A stretch of DNA of 64,000 nt, from positions 124,001-188,000 of the forward strand of contig NZ_LZZS01000005.1 in assembly GCF_014170335.1 (NCBI RefSeq), written 5' to 3'. Source of the DNA: Achromobacter sp. UMC46. Lineage in GTDB: Bacteria > Pseudomonadota > Gammaproteobacteria > Burkholderiales > Burkholderiaceae_B. Positions 45,204 to 57,186 of this stretch are shown one piece after another (position 1 is the stretch's first letter; every line of letters starts with the position of its first letter). The notes under the pieces were generated by a model. It made no database searches and was not told where the DNA came from. It worked only from the letters and a program-made list of their open reading frames with translations. A program made the position numbers and the translations under genes.

Positions 45204-46151
45204 ATGGACCTGAATAACCTGAGGGTATTCACCCGCATCGCAGAAGCCGGCAGCCTGACCCGGGCGGCCGCAGCCCTGGGCATCGCGCAGTCCGCGTTGA
45301 GCCGCCAACTGTCCGAGCTGGAACAGGAGTTCGGCGGCAGGCTGTTCTTTCGCACGGGACGCGGGGTGCTCTTGACCGAACTGGGCGAAAGCCTGATCCC
45401 GCGCGCCCAGGCTTTGCTGCTGGAGGCCGACCAGTTGCTGGAGGAAGCGCAGGCCGCCCAGCGCAAGCCTGCGGGCATCGTCAACCTGGGGGTGATTCCA
45501 TCGCTGTCGCAGCCGCTCATCGGCATGCTGCTGACCTACACGCAGGCACGCTATCCGGGCATCCGGCTGCGGGTATTCGAGGGTTACAGCGGGGAGATCG
45601 AAGCCTGGCTGGCCAACGGCAAGATCGACATCGGCATCTACAACCGGTACCGCGCCGCGTCCACCCGCCCGCAAGAGGTCCTGTTCGAAACCGAAATGAA
45701 ATTGGTGACCAGCGCCGGCTCGGCGGTGGCCGCAAGCCGCCAACTTCGCCTGGCCGATCTGGCCGCGGTGCCGCTGGCCCTGCCCGTACGTCCGAACTCC
45801 TTGCGCGCGGTGCTGGACAGCCTGACCTTGCGCGCCGGCATCGAACTGAATGTGGTGCTGGAAGCCGACTCCGGCGTCGTCATCAAGGACGCGATCCTGC
45901 GTGGCGGCCTGCACAGCATCCTGCCCAGCCACGCGGTATCAACGGAACTGGCGGACGGCACCCTGGTTGCGATCCGCCTGGCAGAGCCCGCTGTCCGCCA
46001 GACGGTGCTGATGGATCTCAGCCGCCAGCGCCCCGCCACCGCTGCCACCCGACTGCTGTTCAAGGCCTTGCCGGATCTTGCGCGAGAGGTCGTGGCGGGC
46101 ACGCCCGCGGGCAAGCCGCGCCGGCCGCTTGCGGCGTCCCGCAGCCGCTGA
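45204..46151 (+). CDS. LysR-family regulator (Nac/CysB-like subgroup)
   Basis: The 315-residue protein has the HTH MDLNNLRVFTRIAEAGSLTR with AALGIAQSALSRQLSELEQE and an effector domain from about 93 (VNLGVIPSLSQPLIGMLL). The helix pattern is like the Nac-type group seen in Burkholderiales. It is divergent from the CaiB-Bug-AcuI genes, with a dyad between them, and is their likely activator. The C-terminus is basic and low complexity. Confidence 0.87.
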   Translation: MDLNNLRVFTRIAEAGSLTRAAAALGIAQSALSRQLSELEQEFGGRLFFRTGRGVLLTELGESLIPRAQALLLEADQLLEEAQAAQRKPAGIVNLGVIPSLSQPLIGMLLTYTQARYPGIRLRVFEGYSGEIEAWLANGKIDIGIYNRYRAASTRPQEVLFETEMKLVTSAGSAVAASRQLRLADLAAVPLALPVRPNSLRAVLDSLTLRAGIELNVVLEADSGVVIKDAILRGGLHSILPSHAVSTELADGTLVAIRLAEPAVRQTVLMDLSRQRPATAATRLLFKALPDLAREVVAGTPAGKPRRPLAASRSR

Positions 46152-46172
46152 GGCCGCGCAACGCTGCGCGCC

Positions 46173-48599
<2,427 letters not shown>

Positions 48600-48642
48600 G
48601 AGATGCGTGAATAAAGGACGGGATAAGGGCGGGAAAAGCGCA

Positions 48643-48678
48643 ACAGCCGCCATTTTGCCTGATTGTGGCGGCGGCTGT
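48643..48678 (-). terminator. Hairpin after the exported cysteine protein gene
   Basis: ACAGCCGCC (48643-48651) pairs with GGCGGCTGT (48670-48678) over nine bases. It lies just past the stop at 48705 on the minus strand. Confidence 0.5.
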
Positions 48679-48704
48679 GCGTCCTGCCCGGCCCTACCCG
48701 GCCA

Positions 48705-49211
48705 TTATTGGCGCATCGGCGCGTTCATGGTGCCGGTGGCCGGCGCGGGGGCCATGCTCGGCGCGGGGGCCATGCCCGGCGCCGGCGCCGTGGTGGCCGG
48801 CGGGACGGTGCCGGCCGGCACCTGGATCACCGTTTCACGCAGCACCCCGCCGCCCTGGACGCTGCCACGCACGTTGGTGGGCGACGTCATCTGGGTCAGG
48901 CAGTCCTGGCGCGAGCCCGCAGGCAGACGGTTGCAACGGTCGACCATGTTCTGCTGATGCTGGTCGGTGGAGCCTTCCTTCAGGTTCTGGCGATTGGCTT
49001 CATCGCGCGCCGCGCCGGCTTCGCGCATGCACGTCGTGCGGTCCTGGTTGGTATTGCCGCTTTTGCACTTCGCCACGTCTTGGTCGTACTGGGACTGGAT
49101 GGCGGCGCGGCCGATCGCATCTGCCGCGTGGACCGCACCCGCGGCCAACATCAAGCCCGCGGCGCAAAGGGTCGCTGCTAGGCGTTTGGTATGCATGGGT
49201 CGTACGTTCAT
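48705..49211 (-). CDS. Small exported protein with two cysteine pairs, function unknown
   Basis: The 168-residue protein has a signal peptide (to about residue 29, VHA|AD), a helical domain with two similar Cys pairs (C-x11-C in CKSGNTNQDRTTC and C-x10-C in CNRLPAGSRQDC) that could form two disulfides, and a Pro/Ala/Met-rich C-terminal third (GMAPAPSMAPAPATG). I do not recognise it beyond a resemblance to conserved hypothetical proteins of Bordetella and Achromobacter. AAGGAG precedes the ATG at 49211. A periplasmic location is inferred. Confidence 0.7.
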   Translation of the reverse strand: MNVRPMHTKRLAATLCAAGLMLAAGAVHAADAIGRAAIQSQYDQDVAKCKSGNTNQDRTTCMREAGAARDEANRQNLKEGSTDQHQQNMVDRCNRLPAGSRQDCLTQMTSPTNVRGSVQGGGVLRETVIQVPAGTVPPATTAPAPGMAPAPSMAPAPATGTMNAPMRQ

Positions 49212-49350
49212 GGCCAGCTCCTTGAAAAGAATTGAACCGTAAGCGGCCAAGACCACCTGCCCGTCCTGGCGCTTGCTTGCGACCACTATCCCACGATGCG
49301 GCGCCGGGGACATGTCCAGCAACTTGAATTCGTAAGGTTACGTATCAAGG

Positions 49351-49434
49351 GCCCCCACGCTTCGCACACTATCGTGTGCTTGCTGCCCCCCGAGGGGGCG
49401 CTTTTTGTCTTGGGGCGGCCCGGCGACAAAAAAT
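49351..49434 (+). repeat. Dispersed three-hairpin repeat, copy B1
   Basis: 84-base unit with stems GCACAC/GTGTGC (49364-49379), GCCCCC/GGGGGC and TTTTTGTC/GACAAAAA (49402-49432) around the loop TTGGGGCGGCCCGGC. Identical to the following copy over 83 bases. Confidence 0.88.
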
Positions 49435-49517
49435 GCCCCCACGCTTCGCACACTATCGTGTGCTTGCTGCCCCCCGAGGGGGCGCTTTTTGTCTTGGGGC
49501 GGCCCGGCGACAAAAAA
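49435..49517 (+). repeat. Dispersed three-hairpin repeat, copy B2
   Basis: Tandem copy of B1 with no differences over 83 bases. The pair fills the gap between the small exported protein gene and mnhG. Confidence 0.88.
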
Positions 49518-49602
49518 CAGGGTCGCTTGGCCTTGTCCTTAATGCTTGCCGCGGTGCAGCATGGCGTGGCGCATTCACATGCGGTGTCGCTTGTTACCGC
49601 CG

Positions 49603-49944
49603 TTAGCGGGCATCCAGGTCCGCATCGGCCTGGGTCAGCCGGTTGCGGTAGGTGGCCGCGCGCATCAGCAACATGGCCGTGACGGGCGACGACACGACCA
49701 GCAGCAGCGTGATGATCACTTCATGGAACACCGGCCGCGCCGACAAGGCCGAGAACACCAGGATGGATGCCGCCAGCACGCAGCCGCATCCCAGGGTGTT
49801 GCCCAGCGTCGGCGCATGGATGCGCGCATAGAACGTGCGGAACCGCAGCAGGCCGGCCGAGCCGGTCAGCGCCAGCAGGCCGGCCAGCACCAGCAGGATG
49901 CAGGCCGGGATGCCGGCCCACAGAGGGATGGCGGTTTCGATCAT
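49603..49944 (-). CDS. mnhG: Na+/H+ antiporter subunit G
   Basis: The 113-residue membrane protein with three helices has the family core GLLRFRTFYARIHAPTLGNTLG and the end TAMLLMRAATYRNRL. It starts at 49944 (MIETAIPLW), overlapping the mnhF stop by four bases. Last gene of the six-gene Mrp operon; the complex exchanges sodium or potassium for protons across the inner membrane. Confidence 0.93.
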   Translation of the reverse strand: MIETAIPLWAGIPACILLVLAGLLALTGSAGLLRFRTFYARIHAPTLGNTLGCGCVLAASILVFSALSARPVFHEVIITLLLVVSSPVTAMLLMRAATYRNRLTQADADLDAR

Positions 49945-50228
49945 GGCTCGATCACCTCGCCGCGCAACAGGAAGCGGGCCATCGCGGTGGACCCCACGAA
50001 GCCGAACAGCGCGATCAGCAGCGCGATGTCGAAATAAAGCGAGGCCCCGGAACGGATGCCGAACACCAGCATGACGAGCATGCCGTTGATGTACAGCGTG
50101 TCCAACGCCAGGACGCGGTCCTGCGCAGTGGGGCCGCGCAAGAGCCGGATGGCGGCAAACACCATGCCCAGCGCGAAGCACACCAGGGCAAACGAGGCCG
50201 CCCAATACAGTGCGGTATTCATGGTCAT
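49941..50228 (-). CDS. mnhF: Na+/H+ antiporter subunit F
   Basis: The 95-residue protein has three helices and the conserved RLLRGPTAQDRVLALDTLY segment. Its ATG overlaps the mnhE stop (ATGA). A second Met two codons on would also serve as start. Confidence 0.92.
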   Translation of the reverse strand: MTMNTALYWAASFALVCFALGMVFAAIRLLRGPTAQDRVLALDTLYINGMLVMLVFGIRSGASLYFDIALLIALFGFVGSTAMARFLLRGEVIEP

Positions 50229-50707
50229 TCGAACATCTCCATCAACGGGCGCTCGTAGCGCTCCTGCACGAGCTTGATCCAGTCGTCTTCATTCTGGAGG
50301 TCCAGCACGTGCAGCTTCAGGCGGTAGTCCGGCGTCAGGTCGACCCAGACCGTGCCCGGGGTATAGGTGACGATGCAGGCCAGCATCGCCAGGCCGTGCG
50401 GATCGCGCATGGTCAGCGGGATCATGATGAAGCCGGGCGAGAACTCGTTCGGCCGCGGGTTCAGGATCAGCTTGCCCACGGCGATATTGGACTTGATGAT
50501 GTCCGCCGTGACGTGCAGGAACAGCGGCACCGCCTTCCACAGCCGGCGCGGTCGCGCATGCAGCGGACGCAGCCGCGAGGCGGCCCACGTGAACCACAGC
50601 GCCAGCGCCGCCCCCAGCGCGATCTGGCCGGCGGACAGGCTTTCGTTCAGCACCAGCCACAGGACGAACAGGAAAACGGGCAGGAAAAGGAAGTAAAGGC
50701 GGCGCAT
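50225..50707 (-). CDS. mnhE: Na+/H+ antiporter subunit E
   Basis: The 160-residue protein begins MRRLYFLFLPVFLFVLWLVLN and carries the subunit E block PGTVWVDLTPDYRLKLHVLD with helices before it. GGAGGAAGC precedes the ATG, which shares a base with the mnhD stop (TGATG). Confidence 0.92.
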   Translation of the reverse strand: MRRLYFLFLPVFLFVLWLVLNESLSAGQIALGAALALWFTWAASRLRPLHARPRRLWKAVPLFLHVTADIIKSNIAVGKLILNPRPNEFSPGFIMIPLTMRDPHGLAMLACIVTYTPGTVWVDLTPDYRLKLHVLDLQNEDDWIKLVQERYERPLMEMFE

Positions 50708-52338
50708 CAGCTTCCTCCCTTGACGCCGCGCACCGTCTGCGCGGACATGACGGCGTCGATGTACGACTTGGGTTGGTCCAGCGAACGCGCGGCGTCGTCC
50801 AGGTAAGCCGACACCGGGCCGGCGCCCGCGGCCAGGCCGACGCACAGCAACAGCAGCACGGCCACCGGCCCCGCTTCGATCACGCGCAGGCGCGGCGTAC
50901 TGCGGTCGTCGCTGGCCCAGAACACGCGGATGCCGGTGCGGCCCAGGCCCACCAGGCCGGCCAGGCCCGATATCAGCACCGCAGCCACGAGGATCCACGC
51001 GTCCAGCGGCGGCGCGGATTCGGTGGCGGCGGACACGGCCGCCGACAACAGCGAAAACTTGGCCACGAAGCCCGATAGGGGCGGCAGGCCTGTCACCAGC
51101 AGCGCGCAGCAGATGAAGGCCAGGCCCAGGAAGGCCATCGCCGCCGGAATCGCCACGCCGACCACGTCGTCGGACCGGTTCACCGACGCCGGGTCGTCCA
51201 GGTCGAAGGCGTCCAGCGTCACGGCCAGCACGTTGGCGCCGAAACTGCGCGTGCGCTCGATCAATTCGGCCAGCATGAAGAACGCGCCCGTCGTCAGCAC
51301 GGAGCTGATCAGGTAGAACAGCGCGGGGCCCGTCAGGGTCACGCCGGGCATGCCCAGCGCGGTCAGCAGCGTACCTGCCGACACGATGACGCAATAGCCC
51401 ACCATCTTCTCCAGCTGCTGCGTCGCCAGCAGGCCCAACGCGCCGAACAGCAGCGTGGCCAGGCCCGCCGCGAACATCCAGTCCAGGCTGAAGGCCGCCG
51501 GCGCGCCGGACGGCAGCAGCAGCGACCCGATGCGCAGCAGCGCATAGATGCCGACCTTCGTCATGATGGAGAACATGGCCGCGATCGGCGCGCCGGCCGA
51601 CCCATAGCCCTTCACCAGCCAGAAGTTCAGCGGCCAGGCGCCCGCCTTCACCAGGAACGCCACGCCCAGGATCGCGGCGCCGGCTTCGAACAGCATGCGC
51701 TCGGCGCCCGTCAGGTTGCCGGCGCGCATGGCCAGATCCGCCATGTTCAACGTGCCGGTCACGCCATAGATCAGCGCGATGCTGATCAGCAGCAGGAACG
51801 ACGCCACCAGGTTCACGGCGATGTATTGCAGGCCCGCGCTGACGCGCGCCACGCCCGAGCCGTGCAGCAGCAGGCCATATGACGCCGCCAGCAGCACCTC
51901 GAAGAACACGAACAGGTTGAACAGGTCGCCCGTCAAGAAAGCGCCATTCAGGCCCATCAGCAGGAACTGGAACAGCGAATGGAAGTGGACGCCCGCGCGG
52001 TCCCAGCGGGCCAGCGCATAGGTCAGCGTGGCCAGACCCAGCACGGCGGTCAGCGTCAGCATGACGGCGGCCAGCCGGTCCACGACCAGCACGATGCCGA
52101 ACGGCGCGGGCCAGTCGCCCACCAGATAGACGCCTACGCCATCGGACCAGACGCCGGGCACGCCGCCGCCGGCCACCACCAGCAGCGCGATCGCGGCAGC
52201 CAGCTGGGCCAGGGTGGCGACCACCGAAATCGTGCCCCGCGTGTAGCGGCTGGTGTCGGCCAGCAACAGCATCGCCGCGCCCGCAAGCAGCGGCGTGATG
52301 ATAGGCAATACAGGAAGGTGTTGAAGCCAGAAACTCAA
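50707..52338 (-). CDS. mnhD: Na+/H+ antiporter subunit D
   Basis: The 543-residue protein is homologous to complex I subunits NuoM/NuoN and has about 14 helices. Lys and Glu residues in helices 5, 7 and 8 lie in GAAILGVAFLVKAGAWPLNF and AAMFSIMTKVGIYALLR. One of the two proton/cation-conducting subunits. It overlaps mnhC by four bases. Confidence 0.93.
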   Translation of the reverse strand: MSFWLQHLPVLPIITPLLAGAAMLLLADTSRYTRGTISVVATLAQLAAAIALLVVAGGGVPGVWSDGVGVYLVGDWPAPFGIVLVVDRLAAVMLTLTAVLGLATLTYALARWDRAGVHFHSLFQFLLMGLNGAFLTGDLFNLFVFFEVLLAASYGLLLHGSGVARVSAGLQYIAVNLVASFLLLISIALIYGVTGTLNMADLAMRAGNLTGAERMLFEAGAAILGVAFLVKAGAWPLNFWLVKGYGSAGAPIAAMFSIMTKVGIYALLRIGSLLLPSGAPAAFSLDWMFAAGLATLLFGALGLLATQQLEKMVGYCVIVSAGTLLTALGMPGVTLTGPALFYLISSVLTTGAFFMLAELIERTRSFGANVLAVTLDAFDLDDPASVNRSDDVVGVAIPAAMAFLGLAFICCALLVTGLPPLSGFVAKFSLLSAAVSAATESAPPLDAWILVAAVLISGLAGLVGLGRTGIRVFWASDDRSTPRLRVIEAGPVAVLLLLCVGLAAGAGPVSAYLDDAARSLDQPKSYIDAVMSAQTVRGVKGGS

Positions 52339-52679
52339 GATTGGGACTCCCGTCCATCAACGTGGTCGGTGCCCGTGAGGCCGCGCGAAGCCAGCAGCAC
52401 GACCAGGAACAGCGCCGTGGTGGCGAAGCCGATGACGATGGCCGTCAGCACCAGTGCTTGCGGCAGCGGGTCGGCGTACCAGGAAGGGTCATGCGCCGTG
52501 GCGGGGTCCACCACCGGTGGACGGCCGGAGGTAAGCCGGCCCATGCCGAAGATGAAGAGGTTCACCGCGTAGGAAACCAGCGACAGGCCCATGATGAATT
52601 GGAACGTTCGCGGCCGCAGCAGCAGCCACACGCCCGAACCCGCCAACACGCCGATCGCGACGGCATAGATCAATTCCAT
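52335..52679 (-). CDS. mnhC: Na+/H+ antiporter subunit C
   Basis: The 114-residue, three-helix NuoK-like protein has GLSLVSYAVNLFIFGMGRL and DPLPQALVLTAIVIGFA. ATG at 52679 shares a base with the mnhA stop. Confidence 0.93.
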   Translation of the reverse strand: MELIYAVAIGVLAGSGVWLLLRPRTFQFIMGLSLVSYAVNLFIFGMGRLTSGRPPVVDPATAHDPSWYADPLPQALVLTAIVIGFATTALFLVVLLASRGLTGTDHVDGRESQS

Positions 52680-55594
52680 CAGGCTTCCCCTGTTTGTGCG
52701 GCGGCCGCCTGGATCTCGGCGGCGGCCTTGCGTTGCGCGCGCAGCGATTGGTGGGCCAGCGCCACCAGCACCAGCACGGTGGAGCCCACGACCAGCATGT
52801 ACACGCCCAGGTCGAACAGCAGCACGCTGGACAGGTGCACGTGGCCGATCAGCGGCAATGCCACATCCCAGGCCAGCGCGGCCAGGAACGGCTTGTACGC
52901 CAGCCACGCGGTGACCGCCGCGATGCCGGCGGCCAGCAGGCCGATCCCGATCCAGTTCTGCGGGTTGAGGCGGCTGCGCGACTCCACCCAGTACACGCCG
53001 CCCACCATGTATTGCAGGATGACGGCCGTGGCGAATATCAGCCCGCCGACGAAACCGCCGCCAGGCTGGTTGTGGCCGCGCAGCAGGAAATACACCGAGA
53101 TCAGCGCGGCGGTGGGCAGCAAGAGGCGCACCAGCACCGTCGGCACCATCATCGATCCTTCCGGCACCAGCGACTTGATGTCGGGCGCGGGCGGCACGCC
53201 GCCGTCCTGGTCCTTCTGCTGGCGCGGCAGGTCGGCGCTTTCGGCGGCCGGACGGAAGCGGCGCAGCAGCGCGTAGACCGTCAAGGCCACGATGCCCAGC
53301 ACCGTGATCTCGCCAAAGGTATCGAAGCCGCGGAAGTCCACCAGGATCACGTTCACCACGTTGGTGCCGCCGCCGTCGGGCAGCGCGCGATCCACGAAAT
53401 AGGAAGAAATCGTATCGCCTTGCGGACGCACCATCACCGCATAGGCCAGCGCCGCCATGCCGGTGCCGGCGGCCGTGGCCATCAACAAATCTCGGAAACG
53501 GCGGCCACGTGCGCGCAGCGTGGCCTTGAGGGTTTCTTCTTCGTCCCGCACGATCCGCCGGGGTAGCCAGCGCAAGCCCAGCAGCAGCAGCACCACGGTG
53601 ACCACTTCAACCGACAGCTGCGTCAGCGCCAAGTCGGGCGCCGAAAACCACACGAAGGTCAGACACGTGATCAGGCCCGCGCCGCCCGCCAATGCCAGCG
53701 ACGCCAGGCGGTGGTACTTGGCCTGGTAGGCCGCGCCCACCGCGCAGGCCCCGCCCACCAGCCACAACAGCGCGAAAGCGGGGTCGACCGGCGTCATGCG
53801 GCCCGTGCCTTCCAGCCACCCGCCTGCGCGCAGCGGCAGCCAGGCCACGAACAAGGTGCCCAGCACGATCAGCAGCATCTGCACCTGCAGGCGCGACGAC
53901 CCCACCCAGCGCAGCAGCCAGGCGGCGGCCACGCTGGAGCCGTCCAGCAGCGCCTCGAAGGTGCGGCGGCCGTCCAGGCGGTAGATGAACGGCACCCGGC
54001 CCGGGTTGGCGCGCTGGTGCGCGCGCAGCGCCAGGTACAACAGCACCCCGGCGGCGGTGGCGACCAGGCTCATCACCAGCGGCAGGTTCAGGCCATGCCA
54101 GACGGCCAGGCTGTACTCGGGCATGTTGTTGCCCAGGATGCTTTGCGCCGCAGTCGCCAGGAACGGACCGACCGTCAGGCCGGGCAGGACGCCCACCAGC
54201 AGGCACATGAACACCAGCAGCGCACTGGGGAACAGCATCCAGCGCGGCGGTTCGTGCGGGGCGCGCGGCAGGTCGGTGGCTGGCGGGCCGAAGAACACTT
54301 GCAGGATGAAGCGCAGCGAGTAGGCCACGCTGAATGCGCCCGCGATGGTGGCCATCAGCGGCAGGCCGATCTGCGTCAAGCGGTCGCCGCTGACGAAGGT
54401 GGTCTCGGCGAAGAACATTTCTTTGGACAGGAAGCCGTTCAGCAGCGGCACCCCGGCCATCGACGCCGCCGCCACCATCGCCAGGGTGGCGGTGATGGGC
54501 ATGGCCTTGTACAGGCCGGACAACCGGCTCAGGTCGCGGGTGCCGGTTTCGTGGTCGACAACCCCCGCCGCCATGAAGAGAGACGCCTTGAAGGTGGCGT
54601 GGTTGATCATGTGGAAGATGGCGGCCACCAGCGCCAGTTCGCTGTTCAGCCCCAGCAGCAGCGTGATCAGGCCCAGATGGCTGATCGTGGAATATGCCAG
54701 CACGCCCTTCATGTCCTGCTGGAAGATGGCGGCATAGGCCCCCAGCACCAGGGTGATCAGCCCCGCCCCGCCGATGATCCAGAACCACTCGTCGGTGCCC
54801 GACAGCACCGGCCAGAAGCGCGCCAGCAGGAACACCCCGGCCTTCACCATGGTGGCCGAGTGCAGGTAGGCGGACACCGGCGTGGGCGCCGCCATGGCGT
54901 TGGGCAGCCAGAAATGGAACGGAAATTGCGCGCTTTTGGTCAGCGCGCCCAGCGCCACCAGCACCAGCACGGCCGGATACCAGGGGTCGGCGCGCACGAG
55001 GTCGCCGGCGGCCAGCACGCGGTCCATGTCGTAGCTGCCGACGATATGGCCCAGGATCAGCACGCCGGCCAGCAGGCAGAGCCCGCCGCCGCCGGTCACC
55101 GTCAACGCCATGCGCGCGCCACGGCGGGCGTCCAGGCGGTGATGCCAATAGGCGATCAGCATGAACGACGCCAAGCTGGTCATTTCCCAGAACATCACCA
55201 GCTGAATCAGGTTGCCCGACAGCACCACGCCCAGCATGGCGGCCATGAAGGCCTGGAAAAACGAGAAGAAGCGCGGCACCGGGTCTTCCGGCGACATGTA
55301 ATAGCGCGCATACAGGACCACCAGCGCGCCCATGCCCGAGACGATCAGGGCGAACAGCCAGGCGTAGCCGTCCATGCGCAGGGTGAATTGCAGGCCCAGG
55401 GCGGGCGCCCACGGCATGTCGAACCGGACCACGCCGCCGTTGGCGACTTCCGGGTACAGGCTGGCAATCAGAACCACACAGGCCAGGGCGATCAGGCCGG
55501 CCAACCACGCCTCGGCATTACGGGCGTTGGAAGGCAGCAGCGCGGCGCACAGGCTGCCGGCAAACGGCAGAGCGAGGATCAGGATCAGCGACAT
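52679..55594 (-). CDS. mnhA: Na+/H+ antiporter subunit A fused to subunit B
   Basis: The 971-residue protein joins a NuoL-like A subunit (about 1-770; [48 protein letters not shown]) to a B subunit (about 810-971; [31 protein letters not shown], cited by ends). The fusion is normal in proteobacterial Mrp/Pha systems. It heads the operon A(B)-C-D-E-F-G, whose junctions all overlap by one or four bases. The complex supports pH and sodium homeostasis. Confidence 0.94.
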   Translation of the reverse strand: MSLILILALPFAGSLCAALLPSNARNAEAWLAGLIALACVVLIASLYPEVANGGVVRFDMPWAPALGLQFTLRMDGYAWLFALIVSGMGALVVLYARYYMSPEDPVPRFFSFFQAFMAAMLGVVLSGNLIQLVMFWEMTSLASFMLIAYWHHRLDARRGARMALTVTGGGGLCLLAGVLILGHIVGSYDMDRVLAAGDLVRADPWYPAVLVLVALGALTKSAQFPFHFWLPNAMAAPTPVSAYLHSATMVKAGVFLLARFWPVLSGTDEWFWIIGGAGLITLVLGAYAAIFQQDMKGVLAYSTISHLGLITLLLGLNSELALVAAIFHMINHATFKASLFMAAGVVDHETGTRDLSRLSGLYKAMPITATLAMVAAASMAGVPLLNGFLSKEMFFAETTFVSGDRLTQIGLPLMATIAGAFSVAYSLRFILQVFFGPPATDLPRAPHEPPRWMLFPSALLVFMCLLVGVLPGLTVGPFLATAAQSILGNNMPEYSLAVWHGLNLPLVMSLVATAAGVLLYLALRAHQRANPGRVPFIYRLDGRRTFEALLDGSSVAAAWLLRWVGSSRLQVQMLLIVLGTLFVAWLPLRAGGWLEGTGRMTPVDPAFALLWLVGGACAVGAAYQAKYHRLASLALAGGAGLITCLTFVWFSAPDLALTQLSVEVVTVVLLLLGLRWLPRRIVRDEEETLKATLRARGRRFRDLLMATAAGTGMAALAYAVMVRPQGDTISSYFVDRALPDGGGTNVVNVILVDFRGFDTFGEITVLGIVALTVYALLRRFRPAAESADLPRQQKDQDGGVPPAPDIKSLVPEGSMMVPTVLVRLLLPTAALISVYFLLRGHNQPGGGFVGGLIFATAVILQYMVGGVYWVESRSRLNPQNWIGIGLLAAGIAAVTAWLAYKPFLAALAWDVALPLIGHVHLSSVLLFDLGVYMLVVGSTVLVLVALAHQSLRAQRKAAAEIQAAAAQTGEA

Positions 55595-55874
55595 GGCGTT
55601 CCGAGAATGTCCGGGCCCCCTCCCGCCGGCACATGGCAGCGAGAGACGAAACAGACCGGGGATTGAAAAACGGACGGAACCCTGGCCCGGTGCGTCGCTG
55701 CACTACACGTTGCCCCGCGGGGACATCAACCAACGCCCCATTGAACGGCGCAGACAGAAACAAACGCAATAGCTTTCTTGCAAGACCGGGCAAGAATCTC
55801 ATCCGAAAAATATCAGATTCTTGTAAGTTATGCAGAGATTTATGCGTGAAACCGTCTAATGACAGCATGATGAC

Positions 55875-55891
55875 TGCGCAATGATTGCGCA
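55875..55891. promoter_or_regulatory. 17-bp perfect palindrome, candidate operator
   Basis: TGCGCAAT-G-ATTGCGCA is perfect over eight bases per arm. It lies 281 bases upstream of mnhA and 263 upstream of the Bug start. The binding protein is unknown. Confidence 0.5.
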
Positions 55892-55979
55892 ATGACAGGG
55901 AATCGCAAATTGTTCATCTCATTGTCAGGCTTGGCTTTTTCGGCTATCTGACGCCATTTTCAGACATTGATCCGTCACT

Positions 55980-55993
55980 GAAAAATATTTTTC
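55980..55993. promoter_or_regulatory. 14-bp AT-rich palindrome
   Basis: GAAAAATATTTTTC is a perfect palindrome upstream of the Bug gene and inside the AT-rich patch. It could be an operator, or part of a promoter up-element. Confidence 0.35.
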
Positions 55994-56153
55994 GCCTTGG
56001 GGCAGGGAGAATCCTGAGTTGACCGTAGGGGAATTCCTGTGTGGAATTGCGCCCACGAAGCGTTGGCAAAGCCAGCATCCCGGCAACGCGCGCTTCACCG
56101 ACGCCGGCCCAAGAAGCCGGCCGGCTCGGAACAACAAAATATGGAGAAGACTC

Positions 56154-57140
56154 TTGACCGTGCTGTCTCATGCCAAGGCCATCCTGGCCGCCGCCATCGC
56201 AGGCGTCTGCTTTAGTTCGGGCGCCCAAGCCGCCGATCCGTACCCCAATAAACCCATCCGCCTGATTGTCCCCTTCGCCGCCGGCGGCACGACCGACATC
56301 GTCGCCCGCATCGTGGCTGAAGGCCTGGGCCGTGAGCTGGGCCAGGCCGTGGTCGTGGAAAACCGCGGCGGCGGCGGCGGCTCGATCGGCGCCGACGCGC
56401 TCGTGCGTTCCGCCCCCGACGGCTACACGCTGGGCGTGGCCACCGTCAGCACCATGGCCACGAATCCGGCCACCAATCCGAAGAACCCCTACAACCCGAT
56501 CAAGGACTTCACGCCGATCACCAACCTGGTGAACGTGCCGAACGTGCTGACGGTCAACCCGGCCGTGCCCGCCAAGAACCTGGCGGAATTCATCACGTTG
56601 CTGAAAGCCAACCCGGGCAAGTACAGCTATGCGTCGTCGGGCGCCGGCGGCATCGGCCACCTGGACGGCGAGCTGTTCAAGTCGCTGACCCAGACCGACA
56701 TGGTCCACGTTCCCTACCGTGGCTCGGGCCCGGCTTTGAACGACGTGATCGCCGGCCAGGTCAACGCCCAGTTCGACAACCTGCCCTCGTCCATGCCCCA
56801 CATCCAGGCCGGCAAGCTGCGCGCCCTGGCCGTGGCGGCCCCCAAGCGCCTGCCCGCCCTGCCGGACGTGCCGACCTTCAAGGAAGGCGGCCTGCCCGAA
56901 ATGGACAACATGGCCTGGTACGGGCTGGTGGCCCCCGCCGGCACGCCGCAAGCCGTGGTCGACCGCATCCATGACGCCGCCGTCAAGGCGCTGAAGGATC
57001 CCAAGATCGTCCAGCGCCTGGCCGATGGCGGTTCGCTGGTGGACGGCAATACGCCCGCCGAGTACGCCGCGCAGATCAAGCGTGAACTGGAACTGCGCCA
57101 GCGCATCGCCAAGGAACGCAACATCGTGTCCACGAACTGA
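56154..57140 (+). CDS. Bug-family substrate-binding receptor
   Basis: The 328-residue exported receptor (signal to about 24, GAQA|ADP) has RLIVPFAAGGTTDIVARI, VVVENRGGGGGSIGADALV, VHVPYRGSGPALNDVIAG and WYGLVAPAGTPQAVVDRIHD. I start at a TTG at 56154, six bases after GGAGA; the longer frame begins in an unlikely basic stretch without a signal peptide. It stands alone and ends at a hairpin. The ligand is probably a carboxylate. Confidence 0.9.
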   Translation: MTVLSHAKAILAAAIAGVCFSSGAQAADPYPNKPIRLIVPFAAGGTTDIVARIVAEGLGRELGQAVVVENRGGGGGSIGADALVRSAPDGYTLGVATVSTMATNPATNPKNPYNPIKDFTPITNLVNVPNVLTVNPAVPAKNLAEFITLLKANPGKYSYASSGAGGIGHLDGELFKSLTQTDMVHVPYRGSGPALNDVIAGQVNAQFDNLPSSMPHIQAGKLRALAVAAPKRLPALPDVPTFKEGGLPEMDNMAWYGLVAPAGTPQAVVDRIHDAAVKALKDPKIVQRLADGGSLVDGNTPAEYAAQIKRELELRQRIAKERNIVSTN

Positions 57141-57152
57141 TCCGGGCACCGG

Positions 57153-57186
57153 GGAAGGCCTCGCCCCCAGGCGGGGCGGCCTTTCC
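57153..57186 (+). terminator. Imperfect hairpin terminator of the Bug gene
   Basis: GGAAGGCC on the left pairs with GGCCTTTCC on the right around a GC-rich inner stem (CGCCCC/GGGGCG), 13 bases after the stop. Confidence 0.55.

Larger units (their letters stand above)
55595..56153. other. 559-bp intergenic region between mrp operon and a Bug receptor gene
   Basis: No convincing gene. It becomes AT-rich from 55800 to 56000. It holds the 17-bp palindrome at 55875, the 14-bp palindrome at 55980 and, at 56029-56056, a segment similar to one at 45120-45148. Both divergent promoters should lie here. Confidence 0.6.

Noticed and set aside
49351-49517. CRISPR array
   Set aside because: Two direct repeats without unique spacers, with internal hairpins shared by copies elsewhere; no cas genes.
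50225-52360. Single 711-residue protein covering mnhD and mnhE
   Set aside because: Only its last 160 residues make a real protein (subunit E); the upstream part is out of frame with mnhD.
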